From Deefgea chitinilytica (GTDB taxonomy: Bacteria; Pseudomonadota; Gammaproteobacteria; Burkholderiales; Chitinibacteraceae), in assembly GCF_016881405.1 (NCBI RefSeq), contig NZ_WOFE01000001.1:1178001-1242000 (forward strand): a DNA stretch of 64,000 nt, in the 5' to 3' direction. The notes under the pieces are model-generated. The model was not told the DNA's origin. It searched no databases and was given only the letters and a program-made list of their open reading frames with translations. Of the stretch, positions 57,565-64,000 are shown one piece after another; the first letter of the stretch is position 1; each line of letters starts with the position of its first letter. The translations under genes and the position numbers were made by a program.

Positions 57565-59037
57565 ATGACCCAAAATATTTTGTCTATCGACCTGCAACTG
57601 CTGGAATTAAAAAGCCAGCAGGGTCGCTCGTCAGCGGAAATGCGAATACACGTTGAATCGATACTAAGTCATGCGGAACAAATCAATTATCAACACGGCA
57701 TCGCCGAGGCTAAACTTTTTCTGGCCCAATTATTATGGGCAGACATGTCGTTTATCGATGCCAGTAGCATCATCAAGGATGCGATCCAGTTTGCCAAAGC
57801 AGACGGAGCCAAAAACTTACTAGCCGAAGCGTATCATCTTTCAGCCCTTATCTACGTTGCCAAAGGTCGATATACCCTAGCATTAGCGCAATGGCTCAAA
57901 TGCCTCAAACTCATGCAAACAGTACAGCACCCCACTCTTGCAATTGATATCCGAATTGGCCTAGGCAATCTGTGGGCGATTGATCAACAAAACAACAAAG
58001 CATTAGAAGAGTTAAGCCAAGCGTTTGCACAAGCACAAGCCATCCAAAGTCCTTCACACGCAGCCAAGGCCGCCATTTGCCTCAGCCGCGAACGACTACG
58101 ACTAGGGCATTTCGAAGAAGCTCTCGCAAGCCTTGAACAAGGTGAGCGCCATTTAAAATCACTAAATAACCCAACTTGGTTTGCCGAAATCTGTAATTAT
58201 CGTGCACGTACTTGGCTGGCGCTCGGTCAAGCAGACCGCGCGCATACAGAATGCCAAATCGCCTTGCAAACGATTGCCGCTGAGCCCCATTTAGTCTGGG
58301 CGCAGTGCCTCACCTTGATCACACTGGCGCAGGTTGATTTAGCTCGTCAACACGACCCATTACCCAACCTCAATCGAGCCAATCAATTGGCTGACCGCTA
58401 TCAACTACATTCATTTCAAAGCCAAATCGCATTAATCCGCTCACAGTACGCCGAGCAACAAGCACAATGGGAAGAAGCACTCGCCAGCTTTAAACGCTAT
58501 CGCCAACTTGATCTTGGCGAAATTGCTCAGCACCAGCAACAAGGCGCCCGCGATTTTAGTTCGGTTGAATTTTTACGCTTAGTGCAGCAAATTGACCTCT
58601 CTCGCCAAACAGTCCATCCGCCGACTTCCGACTCCGGCAAAGCCATTCGCTTGCCTCACAACTACTTGCCACGCTATCTATGGCTACAACAACTGACCCA
58701 GCAACTCATCGAATCCGCACATTTTGGCTTGGTATTTATCCGCCTGCCTAGCGATAACGCGCGGTTTCCATTACAACGAATACTCTATCTGATGGCGACC
58801 ATTTGTGTCGAAAATGGTCGATTTTGTCAGTACGCCAAAGGAATATTCGCCATTTACCTAGCTAATGTGGCCGAAGATGAATTCAATCGCTCGCAACGTA
58901 ATATTGGCGATATTTTACAATTACTACCTTTAGAGACTGGTACAACAGCAATTGCAGCCACCTTACGGCAAGCCGATGACCAGCTAGCACAAATACTCAG
59001 CCGCATTGCCGCTCTGCTTTACCCCGAAGGTCAGTGA
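57565..59037 (+). CDS. TPR protein with a probable degenerate GGDEF domain
   Basis: A 490-residue soluble protein. Residues about 20-330 form tetratricopeptide-like repeats (for example SHAAKAAICLSRERLRLGHF). The last 130 residues can be laid over the GGDEF domain of the next gene: LVFIRLPSDN stands where LLLDLDHFK should be, and YAKGIF (58831-58848) where RYGGEEF should be. Catalytic and metal residues are gone, so it cannot make c-di-GMP. It might be a regulatory partner of its neighbour. The ATG at 57565 is preferred over an upstream TTG at 57541. Confidence 0.75.
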   Translation: MTQNILSIDLQLLELKSQQGRSSAEMRIHVESILSHAEQINYQHGIAEAKLFLAQLLWADMSFIDASSIIKDAIQFAKADGAKNLLAEAYHLSALIYVAKGRYTLALAQWLKCLKLMQTVQHPTLAIDIRIGLGNLWAIDQQNNKALEELSQAFAQAQAIQSPSHAAKAAICLSRERLRLGHFEEALASLEQGERHLKSLNNPTWFAEICNYRARTWLALGQADRAHTECQIALQTIAAEPHLVWAQCLTLITLAQVDLARQHDPLPNLNRANQLADRYQLHSFQSQIALIRSQYAEQQAQWEEALASFKRYRQLDLGEIAQHQQQGARDFSSVEFLRLVQQIDLSRQTVHPPTSDSGKAIRLPHNYLPRYLWLQQLTQQLIESAHFGLVFIRLPSDNARFPLQRILYLMATICVENGRFCQYAKGIFAIYLANVAEDEFNRSQRNIGDILQLLPLETGTTAIAATLRQADDQLAQILSRIAALLYPEGQ

Positions 59038-59040
59038 AAA

Positions 59041-60642
59041 ATGCCTAATTCGCTTAGCGTATTTACCAAGCAGTTAGCTGAAATCTCTAGCCAGTTAGAG
59101 CGGCAAGCTCCGCTGCAAGCATTGGCTTTGATTGATGAAATTAGTAATAGCACCTATCAATTTACCACCCCAAAACAACGAATTGCCTTGCTGATGCACA
59201 AAGCGCAGGCAGAAATGACATTAGGCCAAGGGCACGCTTTAGTTACCACGCTCAACGAAGCACTCAGCTTATCGCAAAGCGCTGAATTTGCCAGTGAACG
59301 CTTGCAGATTTTAAATCAACTGGCCGACCAAATTTACACGATGGGCGACTATCGAAAATCGATTCAACTCTGGATGAATTCCATCGAGTTAGGGCTAGAA
59401 CTGGGCGACATTAGCAGCGCGATTTTGGCATTTATTTCAATTGGCGGCATTTTCAACGCCGCCGAACAACACGAACGCGCATTTAAATTACACCAACAAG
59501 CATTTCACTACAGTCGCAACCTCGACAATCCGCACATATATTACACACTCAGACTGTATCTAGCTGCAGACTATATGTGGCTTCACCTTCCAGAAGATAC
59601 CCTAAGAGTCCTTGACGAAGCCGACCACGTCATCAAACAGCATCAATTTTTTGAAGGGCAAGCCGAATCCCATTTATGGCGCGCACTCGCGCTGTTTCAA
59701 CTTGGGCGTTTTTCCGAAGCGATCACGCACCTGCAACAAGGTTTAGCCTGTGCCATCCAACACCATCACTACTGGGGGCAAATAAAATGCGCCTATCATC
59801 TCGGTCTCATTTTGACCCAACAACATCGCCACGCAGAAGCCGAGCAAGCCCTACTCGAAGCGCTGGCTATTGCCAGTGATAACGAGTTCATGCAACTGTT
59901 ACGTGATTGCTGGCTTGCCTTATCTGCGCTTTATGAAGCAATGGGGCAAGCACAACAAGCTTATTTTGCTCTACAGTCTGCCCATAGTTTTGAACACCAG
60001 CTCGCGAAAAGTGCACCGATTTTAGAAATTGAACCGCGCATTTTGCAGCGCTTAGCCGCACTCGAAACCCGCTTTAGCTTAGAAATCAGCCGCCAAGAAA
60101 ATCGGCAGCTCTTAGAGCAGCAAGCGCAGCAAATCCAAAAATTAAATCAGCTACTCACCGAAGTAGAACAAGATGCGCTGACCAAACTGGCCAACCGCCG
60201 TTGGCTAGACACGCATTTAGCACCACAAATCGCCAAATTGCATGCAGAAGAACAACTCTCGATTTTATTACTCGACTTGGATCACTTTAAACAAATTAAC
60301 GACGATTTTTCGCACTTAGCAGGCGATGAAGTGTTGCGCGATCTTGGGCAAATTTTGCAACAAGCCTGCCGCGATAATGACACGCCAGTTCGTTATGGCG
60401 GCGAAGAATTTTTATTAGTACTGAAAGGCTTAAACTTATTTTCTGCGGCCAAAGTCGCGGAACGGATTCGCAGCCAAGTGGCCGAACACGAATGGCCAAA
60501 CAGCATCCAAGGCCGCAACATCACCATTAGCATCGGCGTGGCGCAAGCGCAGGCGGGCGACAATTTAATCAGTCTAATCGAGCGCGCCGACCAAGCGCTC
60601 TATCGCGCCAAACACCTCGGCCGCAATCGAATTGAATTATGA
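59041..60642 (+). CDS. TPR-GGDEF diguanylate cyclase
   Basis: A 533-residue soluble protein. Residues about 1-330 are tetratricopeptide-like repeats, then a coiled-coil linker (ENRQLLEQQAQQIQKLNQLL) and a C-terminal GGDEF domain. The catalytic motif is G453-GEEF-457, with DLDHFKQINDDFSH for metal and nucleotide binding. R444-DND-447, five residues before GGEEF, matches the inhibitory I-site RxxD, so product inhibition is expected. It starts three bases after the preceding TPR gene, so the two are an operon. The input signal is unknown. Confidence 0.93.
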   Translation: MPNSLSVFTKQLAEISSQLERQAPLQALALIDEISNSTYQFTTPKQRIALLMHKAQAEMTLGQGHALVTTLNEALSLSQSAEFASERLQILNQLADQIYTMGDYRKSIQLWMNSIELGLELGDISSAILAFISIGGIFNAAEQHERAFKLHQQAFHYSRNLDNPHIYYTLRLYLAADYMWLHLPEDTLRVLDEADHVIKQHQFFEGQAESHLWRALALFQLGRFSEAITHLQQGLACAIQHHHYWGQIKCAYHLGLILTQQHRHAEAEQALLEALAIASDNEFMQLLRDCWLALSALYEAMGQAQQAYFALQSAHSFEHQLAKSAPILEIEPRILQRLAALETRFSLEISRQENRQLLEQQAQQIQKLNQLLTEVEQDALTKLANRRWLDTHLAPQIAKLHAEEQLSILLLDLDHFKQINDDFSHLAGDEVLRDLGQILQQACRDNDTPVRYGGEEFLLVLKGLNLFSAAKVAERIRSQVAEHEWPNSIQGRNITISIGVAQAQAGDNLISLIERADQALYRAKHLGRNRIEL

Positions 60643-61572
60643 GTTATCAGCGCCAGCCGTCCCAACCGCCAGCCATTGTTTGATGCTCTGTTCTTGCGCC
60701 AAGAAATCTAGCCACCATTTCAATGCATGACCAACGCCGTTATTTCGCCACGCAAAACACATCCGAATTGGCGCATTCACTTCAGCAACGGCCTTGGCAA
60801 GCAAGCGACCATCAGCCAACGCCTCTGCAGCCAGTGCCAATGGCAAATAACCACAGCCTAAACCCGCAATCTGCGCTGCGACTTTGTGCTGCATATCCGG
60901 TACCCGCAGCGTTTCTTGCCCCGACAATAAACCAATCGTATACGGTAATAAATTGCGTGAAGAATCGGGCACCACAATCGCGCGATGTTGCTGAATTAAT
61001 GGTGCGGCTAATGGCTCAGGGGCTTGGGCTAAAGGATGAGTTGGCGCTACGGCAAATACACTGTGTAATTCACCCAATATCTGGCTCGATTGCGTCGATG
61101 CATTGCCCCCCAAATGACTAATCGCACCAATAATCAAATCAGCACGCCGCTCTTGCAATGCTTCCCAAGAGCCACCGAGCGACTCCTGAATAAAGCGCAA
61201 ACGCGTTCCCGATTGCAGCGCATCAAACTCAGCGATCATCGGAAAGAGCAATTCCATCGGCAACACCGTATCCACCGCAATCACCAGCTCAGTTTCCCAG
61301 CCAGTCGCAACCCGTTTAATTCGGCATTCCAACTCATTGGCAGCCAGCAATAAATGCCGTCCTTCGTTGAGCAACGCCACCCCAGCCGAAGTCAATTGCG
61401 CGCGATGCCCGCTGCGATCAAAAATTTCAACGCCAAGATCATCTTCTAACTTGCGCACCATATACGTTACTGCGGATGGCACGCGGTGCACTTCAGCCGC
61501 CGCGGCGGCAAAACTACCGCGCCGTGCAATTGCATCCAGAATCTCTAAGGCTTCCAAGGAGAGTCGCAACAT
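60637..61572 (-). CDS. LysR-family transcriptional regulator
   Basis: A 311-residue regulator with an N-terminal winged helix (LEILDAIARRGSFAAAAAEV, VPSAVTYMVRKLEDDLGV) and a C-terminal co-inducer domain. ATG at 61572 is preferred (GGAATGATC upstream). Its gene overlaps the end of the diguanylate cyclase gene by six bases, convergently, and is divergent from the pirin gene, which is probably its target. The co-inducer is unknown. Confidence 0.93.
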   Translation of the reverse strand: MLRLSLEALEILDAIARRGSFAAAAAEVHRVPSAVTYMVRKLEDDLGVEIFDRSGHRAQLTSAGVALLNEGRHLLLAANELECRIKRVATGWETELVIAVDTVLPMELLFPMIAEFDALQSGTRLRFIQESLGGSWEALQERRADLIIGAISHLGGNASTQSSQILGELHSVFAVAPTHPLAQAPEPLAAPLIQQHRAIVVPDSSRNLLPYTIGLLSGQETLRVPDMQHKVAAQIAGLGCGYLPLALAAEALADGRLLAKAVAEVNAPIRMCFAWRNNGVGHALKWWLDFLAQEQSIKQWLAVGTAGADNS

Positions 61573-61791
61573 GATCATTCCAATTTTTTGAACAAGACAT
61601 TGGTTTTTCTTCGCTATCAACGCAGCAAAGAACGGTTTATTATGGCACAACTACTTTTGAAAACACGGCCTGACAGATTATATTAAGACGGCAAACCATT
61701 AAGCATTAAGTAGTTTCAGTAAGTCAGCTATGTTAAAAAGACCTCAGTTGATTTGCGATCACATCATTCAAAAACATTGAAGGAAGCCATT
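61573..61791. promoter_or_regulatory. Shared promoter region of LysR regulator and pirin
   Basis: About 220 bases between divergent start codons. LysR proteins usually bind such spacers. It holds a short repeat, CATTAAGCATTAAGTAG near 61698, but no clear T-N11-A operator was singled out. Confidence 0.4.
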
Positions 61792-62490
61792 ATGATCACG
61801 ATCAGAAAATCCAATGAACGCGGCCACGCCAATCATGGTTGGCTCGATTCGAATTTTAGTTTTTCATTTGCAGAATATTACGATCCAGCGCATATGCACT
61901 TTGGCGCGCTGCGCGTCATTAATGACGACCGCATCGCCGCGGGGATGGGCTTTGGCATGCATCCACACCAAGATATGGAAATCATTACCTACGTTTTGGC
62001 CGGCGCGATTGAGCACAAAGACAGCATGGGTAACGGCTCGGTGATTCGCCCTGGCAATGTGCAAAGAATGAGCGCCGGTACGGGCGTACGCCACAGCGAG
62101 TTTAACCCAAGCAGCACCGAGCAAACTCATTTGCTGCAGATTTGGATTTTGCCTGCCCGTAAAGGTGATGCGCCTTCGTACGAAGAGAAAGAATTTAGCG
62201 ATGCCGAAAAACGTGGTCAGTTGCGCCTGGTTGCCAGCCCAGATGGCGCACAAGCATCAGTGACCATTAACCAAGACGTGAAACTCTATGCCGGACTGTT
62301 TGACGGTGCAGAAAGCGCAGTTATGCCAATTCAAACGGGTCGTAAGCTATATGTACATCTGGCGCGGGGCGAAGCCGAAATCAACGGCCTTGCACTGCAA
62401 GCAGGTGACGCCGTAATGTTAACGCATGAAAGCCAACTGACGATCCAGCATGGCAAACAGGCCGAAGTATTGGTGTTCGATTTATTTTAA
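61792..62490 (+). CDS. Pirin-family protein (bicupin, YhhW-like)
   Basis: A 232-residue double cupin. The metal site is formed by FGMHPHQDMEIITYV and RMSAGTGVRHSEFNPS, which supply the three His and one Glu of pirins. Some members, such as E. coli YhhW, have quercetin dioxygenase activity in vitro. GAAGGAAG precedes the ATG at 61792. It is divergent from the LysR gene and ends three bases before the convergent MscS gene. Confidence 0.94.
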   Translation: MITIRKSNERGHANHGWLDSNFSFSFAEYYDPAHMHFGALRVINDDRIAAGMGFGMHPHQDMEIITYVLAGAIEHKDSMGNGSVIRPGNVQRMSAGTGVRHSEFNPSSTEQTHLLQIWILPARKGDAPSYEEKEFSDAEKRGQLRLVASPDGAQASVTINQDVKLYAGLFDGAESAVMPIQTGRKLYVHLARGEAEINGLALQAGDAVMLTHESQLTIQHGKQAEVLVFDLF

Positions 62491-62493
62491 GCA

Positions 62494-64000
62494 TTATGAC
62501 GGTAAGCCAAACAAATCCCGCAGCCGTGCCAACATTTCGCGTGGCTGCGGGCTGGCTATTCCATTATTGGCGTGCGCTGAGAAGAGTTGCTGATATTGAG
62601 CCTGCCGCCGTGCCAAGACCAATGAAAAGGCTTCGGCGAGTTCATGTCGCATCAACAGTAAGGCTTGGAAAGTCGCTCGATCCAAACGGTAACACTCTGC
62701 ATTACCCAGCGCCGTAATCTGAATCGGAAATCGCTCGCCCGTCATTAAGGCAATTTCACCAAAAAAACTACCTGCACTCAACACACCCAATGAATGCGTC
62801 TCACCATCCGGTGTTTTCAGCGTTTGCTCCATCTCGCCCTTAATTAAAATATACAGCCAATCGACATCCGCCCCTTGCGCCAATACGGTATCGCCGCGCA
62901 CAAACGGCGTAAATTTGAGCCGATCCGACAAAGCCAGCAACTCATCTTCATTTAATGGCGCAAGTAATTCCAAACCACGCAACACCGCCAATCGTTCTTC
63001 GGTATGGCGTTTATGCCGAACTTCCGAGTATTTTTTATTATCTAATGAAAGCAATAGATTGTATTGTGGCGGAGAAAAACGCCGCCCATTGCGGCGCAAA
63101 GCGGCATCAATGGCAGTACGCACTAAGGAATCAGTCGCGTCATCGTGCATTAAATCGGTTAACCAATAACGAACGGCAAAACGCCCAACTCCTTTATCTG
63201 CCTCCATTAGTATGCACTGCGGAGCAGGATTAACCGAGACGTTGCTGAGCATACCCTGCAGCAAAGCCACTTCAACCATACTGATAATTTGCGTCGGCAG
63301 CGTTTCTAACGAAACATCAAAATACACCCAGCGCCGCCACATTAGCGGTTTGCCTTGGCGCTTGCCTAAAATCGCAAATCGATTGCGCGTTAGCAAACTA
63401 TTGGGCAAGACCACCGTTTCGCCATTCCGGGTTTCGAGATAAGTAGCGCGCCACGTCACATCAACCACTTTGCCGACCACATCATCGACTTTAATCCAGT
63501 CGCCCGTCTCGATACTGGCATCCCATTGCAAAGTCAGCCCCGCCAGCACATTACCAATGGTGTCTTGCATGGCAAATGCCACCATTGCAGTCAGCACTGT
63601 CGATGTCACGACAATTTGCGACAAATCGAGCCCCGCTTGCCGCAGTTGATACATACCCCAAATCACAAAGACAACGGTCACCAGAATATCTTGCAGAATC
63701 CGCGGTGGACGCAAATGAAATGGGGGTAAAAACAGCCGAAAAAACACCAAACCCAGCAGCCGAATCACGACAAGGCCAGCCACAAAAGGGAGCGCGGCAT
63801 TGCGGATATTGGCTAGCGCCGAGCCTGGAGCAAATGGCAATATCGCAACAATCGCGGCGAATCCCAGCCAAAACAACCAAACCAAAACTGTGCGCCGCAA
63901 CGAAGGATGGCGTAGATATAAAATCAGCGTCAGCAATAGCGATAAGCCAATCAGGCCACCGCTATCGTGCCAAGAACTTGCAAACAAAATGAACCAAATA
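62494..64000 (-). CDS. MscS-type channel with C-terminal cyclic-nucleotide-binding domain (partial)
   Basis: At least 500 residues; the frame is open to the window edge and the first in-window start is only a TTG at 63987, so the true start is probably outside. Several N-terminal membrane spans lead to the MscS pore and beta domain (AFAMQDTIGNVLAGLTLQW, VVDVTWRATYLETRNGE, VVLPNSLLTRN) and then, from about residue 340, a cNMP-binding domain (FVRGDTVLAQGADVDWLYIL, GSFFGEIALMTGE). This resembles bacterial cyclic-nucleotide-gated channels of the MscS superfamily, which are poorly tension-sensitive. The regulatory nucleotide is unknown. Confidence 0.92.
   Translation of the reverse strand, partial: IWFILFASSWHDSGGLIGLSLLLTLILYLRHPSLRRTVLVWLFWLGFAAIVAILPFAPGSALANIRNAALPFVAGLVVIRLLGLVFFRLFLPPFHLRPPRILQDILVTVVFVIWGMYQLRQAGLDLSQIVVTSTVLTAMVAFAMQDTIGNVLAGLTLQWDASIETGDWIKVDDVVGKVVDVTWRATYLETRNGETVVLPNSLLTRNRFAILGKRQGKPLMWRRWVYFDVSLETLPTQIISMVEVALLQGMLSNVSVNPAPQCILMEADKGVGRFAVRYWLTDLMHDDATDSLVRTAIDAALRRNGRRFSPPQYNLLLSLDNKKYSEVRHKRHTEERLAVLRGLELLAPLNEDELLALSDRLKFTPFVRGDTVLAQGADVDWLYILIKGEMEQTLKTPDGETHSLGVLSAGSFFGEIALMTGERFPIQITALGNAECYRLDRATFQALLLMRHELAEAFSLVLARRQAQYQQLFSAHANNGIASPQPREMLARLRDLFGLPS

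Overview
The window reads as chromosomal DNA of a betaproteobacterium, most likely order Neisseriales and perhaps the Chitinibacter/Deefgea/Iodobacter group. This rests on gene order and protein flavour: pilF/pilW-rodZ-ispG-(hisS), divergent fur and bamE, xseB-ispA-dxs, a roughly 425-residue IspG, and divergent ppsA/ppsR. It is an inference, not a database match. Genes are tightly packed on both strands. I see no insertion sequence, CRISPR array, prophage or plasmid module. The only RNA gene recognised is one tRNA-Arg(CCG).

Layout. 1-4.7 kb (minus): ndk, rlmN, type IV pilus factor pilW, rodZ-like gene, ispG and the first five codons of a probable hisS. 4.8-9.3 kb: SPOR protein, purU, an unknown small gene, trmL, truncated haemoglobin, purT. 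9.4-14.6 kb (plus): a chemoreceptor and a large putA. 14.6-18.3 kb (minus): livHMGF transporter operon without a binding-protein gene. 18.6-23.4 kb: argD, ppsA and divergent ppsR. 23.5-29.8 kb (plus): minCDE, map, glnD, ypfJ-like metallopeptidase. 29.9-35.9 kb: trhO, a Sel1-repeat protein, trhP, bfd, a small cupin. 35.9-39.0 kb (minus): xseB-ispA-dxs. 39.2-41.9 kb (plus): a GT14-like glycosyltransferase and a GlmS-like protein with a dismantled glutaminase domain. 42.0-47.9 kb: dihaem cytochrome c, tRNA-Arg, ettA, cupredoxin, unknown gene, yejK, small hydrophobic protein. 48.0-51.2 kb: fur-aat-bpt (minus) diverging from bamE-dapB (plus). 51.2-52.0 kb: a hairpin-rich stretch with no gene. 52.0-57.4 kb: HI0933-type flavoprotein, HAD phosphatase, exported glutathione peroxidase, beta-carbonic anhydrase, cytochrome b561 with two YceI proteins. 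57.5-64.0 kb: two tandem TPR proteins, the second a GGEEF diguanylate cyclase and the first with what looks like a ruined GGDEF domain, then a LysR regulator divergent from a pirin, and an MscS channel fused to a cyclic-nucleotide-binding domain that runs off the window.

How genes work together. The MEP/isoprenoid pathway is represented by dxs, ispG and ispA. Formate made by PurU can feed PurT. TrhO and TrhP are the two alternative enzymes for 5-hydroxyuridine at tRNA position 34, and TrmL and RlmN also modify the anticodon loop. Aat and Bpt are the two bacterial leucyl-transferases of the N-degron route, directly behind fur. Fur-box-like sites precede bfd and cytochrome b561.

The least ordinary items are the glutaminase-dead GlmS paralogue beside a GT14 enzyme, the active/degenerate TPR-GGDEF pair, a perfect 12-bp hairpin that would bury the rlmN ribosome-binding site, two palindromes 50 bp apart before an unknown gene, and the hairpin-rich stretch after dapB. 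Most of the rest is core housekeeping.
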